Shown: positions 41,548 through 52,859, counted from the stretch's first letter. The stretch: DNA of 64,000 nucleotides from Prostheceraeus crozeri (GCA_907163375.1 CAJQUW010006771.1:558001-622000); one strand, 5' to 3'. The notes: a model not told the origin generated them from the letters alone. Translations and numbers: made by a program.

Positions 41548-44500
41548 TTAATTGGTTCGTTGAACCTTCGATGGTGGTGGGTGAGGTAGGTATTTGGCCG
41601 GCAGTTTCCGCTTGCGGTGGCGCAATTCCTTGATGTCACCATCGTGCTTAATTGAAATGTGTAAGCAGCGCATATCCGCCATCGCCCCATCGTAGCACTC
41701 GAATGTGGTGTCTAAGTCCTGGTGATGCAAATGGAAAATTTTACAATTTTTTCAAAATTTTCCAATGGAAAATTTTGAAATTTTTTTTTTCGGTGATTGA
41801 CCTTTTTGCCTTTGTTTTGGAGACTTGTTGCAGTCGTTTGAAAAGACTATGTAACATTCAAAGTCCGAAAACTTCTCTATCATCACTGCATGTTAACTTT
41901 TGGAACCAACTGCACCCTTTCCATGTCTATTTCAGATCTTTCCAACTGAATATCAGACATTAAATGGATTTCAGATTTCTCTAATTGAATTTCAGATATT
42001 TGTCAGAAACTCAACTTTGAAAGGATCTTAGATTCAACTGGAGAATCTCCAATTCATCTGGAAAAGTCTGAAATTCATTTAAGTAGATCTGAAATCGATT
42101 GGGAACTATCTGAACCATCTTAGCTAAAAATGGAAGACGTGTAGTTTGTCCTCCACGAAGATATCGGACATTACCCTAGAAGTTAGAAGCTATCATATAG
42201 ATATTCAATTCTTCTAATCATCACAGATATCTTTAGTTTCCAAATATCTCACGAGTTTACAGTCTTATCTTCCAATATATGGTCGCTCATGCATAATGCT
42301 GTGTTGGACTGTGTGCCTGTGCTTCACATGTTCATCAACACATGGAGAATTTGTATCATTGCAATCAAGGCTGCATGATAAAGCTTAACTTTTAAGCCAT
42401 AAACAAACTCCCAAATAAAGAGCATTCTTTTTGCTCCAGATCTTTCACAATGCATGAAATTATACCCCTATCGTAAAGAAAAAAATTCACGTTGTCCCAA
42501 AAGATGTCTGTGTTATAATATTAAAAATGCCAACAAACTGCCACAAGCAACTGCTGGCAAAGGAATGCTAAAAAATCCGCGGACGGGATTCGTATTGCCA
42601 CGATTGTTTTAATCGAGATGATATGATGAAATCAAGAGATTTGGAACAATTCTATTGATGTGTCTATGCATGCCTCGATCGGCTGTGATAGAAAACGTAA
42701 AAATTATGTCACAAAAATTCAAATTTTTTCATTTTTCAAAATCGGTTTAATCAAAATGATGATCAAGATCACCACTTTTAGACCCATGCTATTGGTGTGT
42801 AGCTGCCTCGGCTGTAGAAGCGGTCAAAGCATAGGGCCTATCACAAAAAATTAGAACTTTCAAAATTTTCCAATATTTTCCTAAATTTTCCGGAAAATTT
42901 TCATCACTAGCGTGGACTAGCTGTGTGCTTATACTTCATAACATGTTCATCAACACATGGAGAATTTGCATCACTATGATCAACGCTGCATAATGAAGCT
43001 CAACTTTCAAGCTAACAGTTAGCAAAATCCAAAATAAAGTACATTGTTTTTGCTCCAGATCTTTCACATTGAATTATACCCCATAGAAATTATACCCCTA
43101 TTGTAAAGCAAGATTCACGTCATCCCAAACGATGTCTGTGTGATAATTTAAATGCTAACAATTTATAGTACAAGCCCCTGCGGTAGCAAAGGAATGTTCA
43201 AAAATCCGCGGACGGAAATCGTATTGCTACGATCGCTTTAATCAAAACAATGATGAAATCAAGAGTTTTAGACCCAATTTATTGGTACTCAGCTACCTCG
43301 GCAGTTGAAGCGCTCAAATTACAGGGCCTATAGAAAAAAATCAAATTTTTCCAAAATTTTCCATAATTTTCCAATATTTTCCAAAATTTCCATTTTTTCC
43401 ATAATTTTCCGGAAAATTTTCCAATGGAAAATTTTAAAATTTTTTTTCGGTGATTGACGTTTTTGCCATTGTTTTGGAGACTTGTTGCTGTCGTTTGAAA
43501 AGACTATGTAATATTCAAAGACCGAAAACTTCTCTATCGTCCCTGCATGTCAACTTTGGAACCAACTGCACCCTTTCCATGTCTATTTCAAATCTTTCCA
43601 ACTGAATATCAGACATTAAATGGATTTCAGATTTCTCTAATTGAATTTCAGATATCTGTCGGAAACTCAACTTTGAAAGGATCTTAGATTCAACTGGAGA
43701 ATCTCCAATTCATCTGGAAAAGTCTGAAATTCATTTAAGTAGATCTGAAATCGATTGGGAACTATCTGAACCATCTTAGCTAAAAATGGAAGACGTGTAG
43801 TTTGTCCTCCACGAAGATATCGGACATTACCCTAGAAGTTAGAAGCTATCATATAGATATTCAATTCTTCTAATCATCAAAGATATCTTTAGTTTCCAAA
43901 TATCTCACGAGTTATACAGTCTTTATTTATCTTCCAATATATGGTCGCTGTGTTGGACTGTGTGCTTGTGCTTCACATGTTCATCAACAAATGGAGAATT
44001 TGTATCATTGCCAATGCAATCAAGGCTGCATAATAAAGCTTAACTTTTAAGCCATAAACAAACTCCCAAATAAAGTGCATTCTTTTTGCTCCAGATCTTT
44101 CACAATGCTTGAAATTATACCCCTATGTAAAGGAAAAAATTCACGTTGTCCCAAAAGATGTCTGTGTTATAATATTAAAAATGGAAACAAATTGCCACAA
44201 GCAACTGCTGGCAAAGGAATGCTAAAAAATCCGCGGACGGGATTCGTATTGCCACGATTGTTTTAATAGAAATGATATGATGAAATCAAGAGTTTTAGAA
44301 CAATTCTATTGATGTGTCTATGCCTCGGCTGTGATAGAAAACGTAAACATTATATCACAAAAATTCAAATTTCTTCATTTTTCAAAATCGTTTTATTCAA
44401 AATAATGATCAAACTCACCAGTTTTATGGACCCATTCTATTGGTGTGTAGCTGCCTCGGCTGTGGAAGCGGTCAAAGCATGGCCTATCACAAAAAATCAG

Positions 44501-45508
44501 AATTTTCAAAATTTTCCAGAATTTTCCAAAATTTTCCAAAATTTTCCGATTTTTCCAAAATTTTCCAATTTTTTCCAAAATTTTCCGGAAAATTTTCATC
44601 ACTACTAAGTCCTCGCTTTCTATCATTATGTTATCAACAATTCTGCTGTTGACAACGGGAAGGTGGAGCGTTGTTCTTTTCTCCTCTTTTTTCTGACTCT
44701 CAGTCAGGCTAATCTTCAGTTGCTCGATTTTTAGCTTTGACGCCTCTTCCTGAGCTTTTAATGATTTTATATACGTCGCCTGCTCTTCAACTCGTTTTTC
44801 GCTGGTAAGCGCCCTTTCGCGGAAAGGTTCTAAGTTGATCACTTGGGTCTTGAGGGCCCGAATCTCGGCTACCTGACCCTTAAGGTGAAAATTCTCGTCC
44901 CTAAGGGCCGCACATTCCTTTTTGTAACGAGTGAGCTCGTCTTAATTTTGTGAGTGCATATTCCTGGCTCACTTTCGAGATCTGGGCATCCTTATTCCAG
45001 CTATCCGTCTGCTGCTTAATCCCCTTCTTTAATGGGGAAGGTGCGATCACTTTCTTTTTCGGGGAAGACTGATTTGCCGGTCTTCCTATCTCTTCCGCGT
45101 TTTTATTGATGACGACCTCCTCAGTATCGGAGTCGTCTGAGCTGTCCGATCCACTGAGTTGTTCTGTGGTCGGTGCAGTCGGGCTCAAGATGGTGTCAAT
45201 TGCATCTTGCAATTCTGCGTCTAAATCGACTGTTCTTCGTTGAAGAAGGCTGTGATCACTTTGCCGATGTCTGATGTCGTATAATTCCTAGCCTTCTTGA
45301 TCGGACATTCGGCGTGAGCGGCATAAAATGCTGTCTGATCCTTGCCTTTTAAAAATTTCAGGCAATGTATGCAGCCGGAAATAACGGCTCTTTCCTCGTG
45401 AAAGTGAGGAGTATTCTTATACTTGTTAATGTGGCGTTTAAATTCGTCGCGTCTCTTCATCTCTCCACAAGAGCACTTCTTAAGCAAAAATCTTGAATTT
45501 CCTCCCAT
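41548..45508 (-). pseudogene. Zinc-finger / coiled-coil accessory protein, split by a hAT insertion and two frameshifts
   Basis: The N-terminal part, 45508-45221, has Cys/His clusters (KCSCGEMKRRDEFKRHINKY; CIHCLKF...H...C). An acidic Ser/Asp run (SGSDSSDDSDTEE) and a basic stretch (SPKKKVIAPSPLKKG) follow in 45212-44901, after a one-base phase change near 45225. A second phase change near 44940 leads into a long coiled coil (ALTSEKRVEEQATYIKSL; KLKIEQLKISLTESQKKEEK) down to 44613. The insertion 41720-44604 interrupts it; reading resumes at 41711 and ends at 41548 with RHRKRKLPAKYLPHPPPSK. The frame is consistent across the insertion when the 8-bp duplication is counted once. No family recognised; the layout suggests a nuclear DNA- or protein-binding factor. 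Confidence 0.55.
41720..44604. mobile_element. Composite hAT-like insertion (two near-full copies and a partial copy)
   Basis: A perfect 8-bp duplication, CTAAGTCC, flanks it (41712-41719 and 44605-44612). The first copy, 41720-42909, is full-length (TGGTGATG to CATCACTA). 42909-43400 is a diverged right-hand part. 43400-44604 is another nearly complete copy ending CATCACTA. All belong to the family inserted at 28853, in the opposite orientation. Because only the outermost ends carry a matching duplication, the block inserted or expanded as one unit, or was later rearranged between copies. Confidence 0.75.
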
Positions 45509-46234
45509 TTTCCTTAAAGGAAGGATGAAATAGAATTACTACTTATACCATTTATAACTTCAACGAATCAATACATTGACAATCATTTTAAAAATATAAC
45601 TAATATGTCATTCAATACTTCAGGATAGACAAGCTAGGCTGATGAATCCGTTACAGGTATTACTCAGAGGGGATCTTATCCCGACTCCAAGGCCTCGGCC
45701 CTCAAATCCAACCTCCCGCGGACAGAGCGTGCGTCATATCACTGTGTTGGTATTCGAACCCCGATTTTGACATGAAAACCGGTGGAGTTATTTACATCAG
45801 GAAGCAAGTCTCGAGCCGAAGCTCACCTCTGACAACTTTATAAAGGTCTTTATTGAAATCAGAAAGTTTGAAAACCCCGAAAATCACCAAAAATAGCTAA
45901 TTTAAATTTTTCAACTTTTTAGCACTACTTATGAAATTTTATAAGTAGTCTATCACATAGGGCAGGTCAACAGCGACCGAACCTTTTTTTAATCAAGTCA
46001 AACGGACTTGTAGAAGTAAAGTTACAAGCCTTTAAAGTTTTGGAGTCTTTTATGGCCTGGAGAATAAGGCCATCTCCTGGCTAACCTTTAAGTCTGACGG
46101 CTTAGCTGATATCAGCAATGAAATTTGGAATCAGCCCGAAATTTGGAATGTCCGATGCTAGCATCAGAGCTCAGAGAGACGACCTACCGTTGACAATCTC
46201 TCGTCTTAATTGACAAGTCTCTGTCGGTTCCCAG
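45509..46234. other. Leader or intergenic region with a strong hairpin
   Basis: Between the zinc-finger gene start and the TATA-like site near the right TIR. No credible ORF. It contains ACTACTTAT (45924-45932) and ATAAGTAGT (45941-45949), a perfect 9-bp hairpin with an 8-base loop, followed by CTATCAC as in the duplicated 3' modules. It could be the 5' UTR, possibly intron-containing, of the leftward gene. Confidence 0.4.
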
Positions 46235-46242
46235 CTTATATA
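46235..46242 (-). promoter_or_regulatory. TATA-like site (TATATAAG) reading out of the right TIR
   Basis: On the minus strand just inside the right TIR, mirroring the TATA just inside the left TIR at 19395. It probably starts the leftward zinc-finger/coiled-coil transcript. The distance to its ATG (about 730 bp) implies a long or spliced leader. Confidence 0.45.
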
Positions 46243-46275
46243 GTTTGTGCCGATCAGCTGATGACGTAAGATCCA

Positions 46276-47360
46276 TCATCCAAAAACTTTAAACGCTTCT
46301 ATCACCGATTCTAGAGGTCCGATTGAGCTGGAAATACACCATTGACATGTAGAATTTGACGCTGAATCCGAATCTTTCCTCCGTTTTCCAATCCGATGCC
46401 TCGTTTTGGCTCTACAGCCCACAACCATCCCAAATTCGCCGTTAACTCTGTCGTTTTTTGCCAATCTCCCAAATCTTAAATGGCGTCTCACATCTAAACG
46501 AAGACAGATATGAACAAGCCGTTTCTTTCAGTGAATTTGTCTCAGTCTTAGCTTTCAAACGAGCTATTGCACGACTTTCTACGATCTCTAGAACCAAAGT
46601 TGGAAGCAACGCTGTCGAGGGGGGGACGTCCCAAAAACTTTTTCTCTCCGATGGAGCTGGAAATCACCCTACGGATGCAGAATTTGACGCTGAATCCGAA
46701 TCTTTCCTCCGTTTTCCCATCCGATGCCTCGTTTTGGCTCTACAGCCCACAACCATCCCAAATTCGCCGTTAACTCTGTCGTTTTTTGCCAATCTCCCAA
46801 ATCTTAAATGGCGTCTCACATCTAAACGAAGACAGATATGAACAAGCCGTTTCTTTCAGTGAATTTGTCTCAGTCTTAGCTTTCAAACGAGCTATTGCAC
46901 GACTTTCTACGATCTCTAGAACCAAAGTTGGAAGCAACGCTGTCGAGGGGGGGACGTCCCAAAAACTTTTTCTCTCCGATGGAGCTGGAAATCACCCTAC
47001 GGATGCAGAATTTGACGCTGAATCCGAATCTGGCCTCCGTTTTCCCAGCCGATGCTTCGTTTTGGCTCTACAGCCCAAAACCAGCCCAAATTCGCCGTTA
47101 ACTGTCGTTTTTCCGAAAAATGTTGAAAATTTTTTCTCGCCGATTGAGCTGGAAATCAACCCACAGATGCAGAATTTGACGCTGATTCCAAATCTGGTCT
47201 CAGATCTACCATTGGAGCAGCCGTTTAGACGCTAGAGCCTAAAACATCCCACATTCGCCGTTAACTCTGGCAACCTCGTCGGCCGCTCAAGTCAACACGG
47301 ACGGACAACACTCTCAACCGAGGGGGGCGCTGTGTTTATTGTGGAAGTTTGCTTACTACT
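46276..47360. repeat. Polinton right terminal inverted repeat
   Basis: The inverse of 18344-19342. Sub-repeats of exactly 328 bp are evident: the CCCAAAAACTTTTTCTC word occurs at about 46630 and 46958. A more diverged unit begins near 46281. Overlapping frames of 127-149 codons here (46458-46841, 46786-47235) come from the repeat and shift phase each unit, so they are not genes. Confidence 0.9.
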
Positions 47361-47366
47361 ATTGCA
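47361..47366. repeat. Polinton target-site duplication, right copy (ATTGCA)
   Basis: Directly follows GCTTACTACT. Because of the segmental duplication it appears again at 52860-52865. Confidence 0.9.
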
Positions 47367-47559
47367 CCACGGAACAGTATTTGCCAATTTGTATACCATC
47401 ACGATATAGTACAGCACTAGGGAGAAAACAATACAGCACAGGTAGAAAACAGTACAATTACATCTGTGTAATCCTTTGAGTAATTTTGAATCAAAAATAT
47501 ACATGTTTAGGCTACGTACTACCGGTGTATGATGGCTCGACAAAGTGGACGAGCCGACT

Positions 47560-47985
47560 AAAACGTGGAATCTACATGTACATCGAATTTTCCTTATTTC
47601 CTCTTTTTCCCCATGTGGACTTACTGACATCAATGGCATGTGGAATTTACATAGAATATTCCATATCTTTTCTAAGTAGACATTTGTACATGAATACCAC
47701 ATGGGATCAACGCACTCAATTGAATTTTCTACTTTTTTCCACGTGGAAATTTTCACACGAATACCACGTGGAATTTATGTAGATTTTTTCTACCTCTTTT
47801 CCACGTGGACATTTTCACACGAATACCACGTGGAATTGACGTAGATTTTTTTACCTCTTTTCCATGTGGACATTTTCACACGAATACCACGTGGAATTGA
47901 CGTAGATTTTTTTACCTCTTTTCCATGTGGACATTTTCACACGAATACCACGTAGGATCCACGTGGACAATTCCACATCATATCC
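47560..47985. repeat. ~61-bp tandem repeat rich in CACGTG (copy at 53059-53484)
   Basis: Successive units share TTTTCACACGAATACCACGT followed by GGAATT and TAGATTTTTT. The last three to four units are nearly identical; earlier ones have degraded. Each unit has one or two palindromic CACGTG or CATGTG words. Open frames across it (47292-47756 on minus, 47486-47782 on plus) follow the repeat and are not supported as genes. Confidence 0.7.
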
Positions 47986-48255
47986 TCATGAATTCCAAAA
48001 AATAAAAACAACTTCATAACTAAAATAAAGACAAAAATCCTGCAATTATATCACTTCAAAAAGCTCTGATATAAACTGTTTCGCATCCTTTTAGACGAAA
48101 AAAATTCCACGTGAATTCAAGAATATCACGTAGATTCGAAGTGGAATATATGTAGCAGTTTTCAGTGTGAAGCATTAGCAACTTTTGATGAGTAGCATCT
48201 GACTTTGATTGATTGTGGAGAGACCCTGAATGCTGAGTTGAAAAGTGTTTAACAG

Positions 48256-48534
48256 ATTCGGAAATAGCTCAAATAAGAGGGCTGACCTATTTTCTAGCGT
48301 TAACAAATGTTTTGATGGCGCATATAAAGTATCAGTAAGTCTGTCAGTAAGATTTTCAATTTTTTGGTGGATTTTTTGTCTTTACCGGCAACTTTTCTGA
48401 ATAACTTGCAATAACAAATTCAGTGTGTTGAACAATGCGTGTATAATTTACACTGCAGTGAGCTTACTTGTAAGTTAAACAAATTAATCCGAAAAAGCTA
48501 CTAATAGTCTTACTTCTAACTTCAGCTACTTTGT
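48256..48534 (-). repeat. Dispersed repeat, inverted copy of 14246-14525 (duplicate at 53755-54033)
   Basis: Reads as the reverse complement of the left-flank copy with few differences. Non-coding. From here to about 49500 I see no gene. Confidence 0.7.
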
Positions 48535-50043
48535 ATTGCTGTATTTAAGCAAATTTAAATATACTTATTGAATTAGTTTTGAGCTTAATTTACCTAGAGG
48601 TAGTGCAAAGTGTAGAAACCAGCTCAAATTTGCATACAAAAGCTGAATTTAATACAAATCATTTACTGAATTTACTACAAATCATCGACCTTGTTGCATT
48701 AGGAACGAGATCCTCGAAATTCCAACCATCGAAATTTTCAAGATTGCTTGCCTCAAGTGACTCCTTCGGATTCCGAAAATACCCGATTATCACTGTCAAT
48801 ATCAGAGGAGTCAGATAACCTAATAAGTCAGACACGCCATCGTCCGATACGTCGGAGTTATCATCAAATTTTCCCGATTGCTATTAAAGCCGATTGTAGA
48901 AGATATTAGCACTTGCAGATATTAACACAATAGCCGAAACATATCGATAGAATAAATCCAAAAAAAAGTTACCAACCTCTACTTGGCTTTTCCAAATCTT
49001 TTAAACAAAGCCGATTGTGTTAATTGCTGACGGTAACATTTTTCGCACGACACATAGATCTTGAACCGGGATCAAGCATTCTCATTTGAAGTGAAAGTAA
49101 TAAAGTAGACCACTGATAAAGTAACTGCATCACTATCAAACTTTGCTGTTCATTCACCGCGCCCACCGGTAATGACGGCATGCTCGATCCTGATTGGTCG
49201 GCAAAATTCGAAGACGTCATCGAAAGACTTGATCCGTTGTAATGAGCGATGATAGCATGGTATTCATGAAATCATCAATAAACTCACGAATTTAACCGTA
49301 TCAGCGACAATATATAGGCCCGAGTATATATACTCGTTTTAGACGCGAAAGGGTTAAGTAGGCCTATCGTTTCCTATATGCTAGCAGTTGATTATTAGGC
49401 CTATTCAGCTTCAAGAATGAGCTAGTCTACCATGTGTTGTTTGTAATCTTGTACATGTACATGTATGTCATCAGTGGCAATTGACAATAAATCACGATAC
49501 TTTTGCACCAATCATAGGGGAGACACCCCTATAATGGGCCGGGCTGCTATAACGAGCCAGCAGGATTTCTCCGCTCAGCGATAAGTTGTTCAGCAGCCAA
49601 TGCGTTCACCTCGAGGAGACGGTGTCAGTGACTTGCGTTGCCAAGTTACAGCTCGATCGATGCAGTTAGCGGGAAGCTACAGCCAACAATCACTTTTTCA
49701 TGAAATCCTTGTCATGGTGAGTGTTTTGAATTTTACCGCCTGTGTATACAGATGTAGGTAAATTTTCAAATTGCTTATACATAGAAAAGCATCGGACCCT
49801 CTGCTAACATTTACAAGCGATTAGTTTATCTGAAGTTGAATATGATAGACTAGTGAGATGTTTTCTGTAACATCGCCTCCTGGCCCATTATAGGATGCCA
49901 AACGTGAATTTGCAAGTTTTTATGAGAATAACTGTGGACTATACATGCTTTGATAACAAAGTTTTTCATGGGCATTTTTGGCATTAGCTAACAATATTAG
50001 CTACCCAACCTACCGGTTCATCGATACAAAATTCGTATTTTAG

Positions 50044-51452
50044 ATGAGTAGTCGATGGAAGAGGCGGTCAAATCGCTTGAATTGGTCAAGCGACAACATG
50101 CGTTTGGCAATTGAGGATGTTCGGCATGAAGGTATATCTGTACGACGGGCAGCAAAGGACCGAAATGTACCTAGAGCAACTCTATAACGGCGTATAAATG
50201 GTGGAAACTCAATAGCAACTGAAGACAAGAAGGTGAGTTCTGAAAAATAGGCCTAGAACTTTTTTGTCGCGTTGTGTTAGAACTTAGGTGCTGGTTTAAT
50301 TAGCCTAACCTAATGTGGCAGTTTAGGCTGTAGGTCAATCTCTGTATATTGATCAAATTCCTCAGTATGTTGTCCATCAAGAGAGAGTCAAAGCTTTCAC
50401 AACCAAATTTGTTTGGTGCCTCCGTATTATTTCATTAATCAGGTAAATTACGGCATGAGATTAAACAAAAATGTAGGATAATTGGAAGTCTGTATAATTT
50501 CATTCAATTTCCCAGTTTCCCGGTCCAGGTGACCGTTCTTCAGACAACAGTTACACATGCATATAGTATCCATCACTGTTGTACATTGACGCTGGTAAGT
50601 TAAGAATATTGACGCTGACGGTGTCAATTTGAAAAACCGTTGACGCTGACTCCGTCAATATTTTCTACTGACGCCTTGAAGCTGAAGGCGTCAAATTTTT
50701 TCGTTGACGCGTACAACACTGGATTGTAGATTTGTGTAGCCGCATTGATATTTTAACTTTCCTTGCAATGTTGGGAATCCATTGATGTTTCCCTTTAAGT
50801 TGTTGTTGACATGTTCTTAATGAGAATTAAATTTTCAGGCTTTCGTCGGAGGATTCCTACCAATTTTCAACAATAAACAAGAGGAGGAACTGGTGAAGCT
50901 GATTCTTGATATGGAAGCAAAATTCTATGGACTAACTGGCTACGACGTGAGAATACTGGCCTATCAACTCGCTGAGCGGAATGGCATCAGACATCGCTTT
51001 AATGCTGAGGCTGGAGTGGCCGGGAAGCGCTGGTTGTCATGTTTCATTGAACGACATCCCGAAATCTCAATTCGCTCACCAGAACCAATCATTGTTCTCC
51101 AAAACAAATCCTCGAAGAGTCTTTCAGCGAGCGAGACCTGCCACTTCAAAAGAAAAGAAGAAAGAATAAGTCCAGAGTCAGCACTGTACTTACATCACCA
51201 GACCATTTGAATGAATTAGAGCAATGCAAGGAAGGTCTATCAAAACCTGCAGTCAAAATTCCTTGCAAACGCAAAGCAAATGCGAGGGACAAGAAGAATG
51301 TCCCTGACAAGAAGTGTGCTTTTGACAATGAGTGCTTATACTGCGGCGAATCATTCGATAGTGTCCCTCGAGAGAAGTGGATCTGCTGCGGAATGTGTGG
51401 TGACTGGGCACATGTTGACTGTACCGCCCTAGACAGTGAGTTTTGCGCATGA
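50044..51452 (+). pseudogene. Pogo/Tigger-type gene lacking its DDE domain, PHD finger retained
   Basis: Exon 1 (50044-50232) encodes a psq-type helix-turn-helix (LAIEDVRHEGISVRRAAKDR) and has an in-frame TAA at 50185-50187. The donor GTGAGT follows; the acceptor TTTTCAG ends at 50838. Exon 2 encodes a CENP-B-type second HTH (YDVRILAYQLAERNGI; AGKRWLSCFIERHPEI; IRSPEP). After about 51085 the frame shifts and the sequence jumps to a Lys/Arg-rich linker (LPLQKKRRKNKSRV) and a C-terminal PHD finger (CLYCGESF; WICCGMCGDWAHVDC). The ~200-residue DDE catalytic domain that normally lies between is absent, so this is an internally deleted, non-autonomous copy or an unfinished domestication. Present again at 55543-56951. 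Confidence 0.75.
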
Positions 51453-51469
51453 ATGAACAAGATTATGTT

Positions 51470-51803
51470 TCAATAGTGTTTTATAATCGACTCATCTGTT
51501 TTATAATCAATTCTTCTTTGTTCTATAGTGATTTATAATCTAATAATCTCTGTTTTTTAATCGACTCATCCCTGCATCTTTTATAATCGATTCATCTTTG
51601 TTTTATAGTGGCTTAAAATCGACTCATCTCTGTTTTATAATCTACTCATCCCTGCATCTATTATAATCGACTCATCTGTTTTATAATCGATTCATCTCTG
51701 TTCTATAGGGCTTTGCAATCTAATCATCTATTTGTAATCGATTCATCTTTGTTTTATAGTGGCTTAAAATCGATTCATCTCTGTTTTATAATCTACTCAT
51801 CCC
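51470..51803. repeat. ~22-bp minisatellite (TTTTATAATCGA(C/T)TCATCT(C/G)TG)
   Basis: Degenerate tandem array just 3' of the PHD-finger frame. Truncated at the duplication junction. Confidence 0.8.
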
Positions 51804-52859
51804 AAAAACTTTTTCTCTCCGATGGAGCTGGAAATCACCCTACGGATGCAGAATTTGACGCTGAATCCGAATCTTTCCTCCGTTTTCCCATCCGATGCCT
51901 CGTTTTGGCTCTACAGCCCACAACCATCCCAAATTCGCCGTTAACTCTGTCGTTTTTTGCCAATCTCCCAAATCTTAAATGGCGTCTCACATCTAAACGA
52001 AGACAGATATGAACAAGCCGTTTCTTTCAGTGAATTTGTCTCAGTCTTAGCTTTCAAACGAGCTATTGCACGACTTTCTACGATCTCTAGAACCAAAGTT
52101 GGAAGCAACGCTGTCGAGGGGGGGACGTCCCAAAAACTTTTTCTCTCCGATGGAGCTGGAAATCACCCTACGGATGCAGAATTTGACGCTGAATCCGAAT
52201 CTTTCCTCCGTTTTCCCATCCGATGCCTCGTTTTGGCTCTACAGCCCACAACCATCCCAAATTCGCCGTTAACTCTGTCGTTTTTTGCCAATCTCCCAAA
52301 TCTTAAATGGCGTCTCACATCTAAACGAAGACAGATATGAACAAGCCGTTTCTTTCAGTGAATTTGTCTCAGTCTTAGCTTTCAAACGAGCTATTGCACG
52401 ACTTTCTACGATCTCTAGAACCAAAGTTGGAAGCAACGCTGTCGAGGGGGGGACGTCCCAAAAACTTTTTCTCTCCGATGGAGCTGGAAATCACCCTACG
52501 GATGCAGAATTTGACGCTGAATCCGAATCTGGCCTCCGTTTTCCCAGCCGATGCTTCGTTTTGGCTCTACAGCCCAAAACCAGCCCAAATTCGCCGTTAA
52601 CTGTCGTTTTTCCGAAAAATGTTGAAAATTTTTTCTCGCCGATTGAGCTGGAAATCAACCCACAGATGCAGAATTTGACGCTGATTCCAAATCTGGTCTC
52701 AGATCTACCATTGGAGCAGCCGTTTAGACGCTAGAGCCTAAAACATCCCACATTCGCCGTTAACTCTGGCAACCTCGTCGGCCGCTCAAGTCAACACGGA
52801 CGGACAACACTCTCAACCGAGGGGGGCGCTGTGTTTATTGTGGAAGTTTGCTTACTACT
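51804..52859. repeat. Orphan Polinton right TIR
   Basis: A copy of the right TIR with no element attached, ending GCTTACTACT followed by ATTGCA at 52860. Made by the segmental duplication, not by a separate integration, because the flank beyond it is also duplicated. Confidence 0.85.

Larger units (their letters stand above)
18344..47360. mobile_element. Polinton/Maverick element, 29 kb, decaying
   Basis: Complete end to end: AGTAGTAAGC at the left, its complement GCTTACTACT at the right, ~1-kb TIRs and a perfect 6-bp target duplication. It carries the Polinton signature genes: integrase with chromodomain, packaging ATPase, adenain-like protease, double-jelly-roll capsid protein and protein-primed DNA polymerase B. 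Its size is at or above the usual 15-25 kb, partly because of about 6.5 kb of later hAT insertions. Gene order is rightward structural arm, leftward transcription-factor cluster, rightward structural paralogues, leftward polymerase, mixed accessory arm. Most core genes contain at least one stop or frameshift, so this copy is probably defective unless some breaks are sequencing errors. Confidence 0.96.
46633..51803. repeat. Segmental tandem duplication, first copy
   Basis: 5,171 bp comprising most of the right TIR, the target duplication, about 3.4 kb of flank and the pogo-like gene plus minisatellite. The following 51804-57302 repeats it with a 5,499-bp offset. The junction at 51800-51804 joins minisatellite ACTCATCCC to TIR AAAAACTTTTT and shares TCCC with both parents, a 4-bp microhomology. 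Confidence 0.9.

Noticed and set aside
41445..41690. 81-codon minus-strand ORF MGRWRICAAYTF...
   Set aside because: Out of frame with the coiled-coil gene that occupies the same strand and reads consistently across the hAT insertion. It also runs through the candidate intron.
45749..45760. GGTTCGAATACC on the minus strand, resembling a tRNA B box
   Set aside because: The surrounding bases do not form a T-arm, anticodon arm or acceptor stem, so no tRNA or clear tRNA-derived SINE.
46458..47235. Overlapping 127-149 codon ORFs beginning MPISQILNGV, repeated at 51957-52734
   Set aside because: They lie wholly inside the TIR sub-repeats. The 328-bp period shifts the frame each unit and no domain is seen. 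Repeat-driven open frames.
47292..47782. 154- and 98-codon ORFs over the CACGTG array (again at 52791-53281)
   Set aside because: They span a tandem repeat and the TIR edge on opposite strands; no domain.
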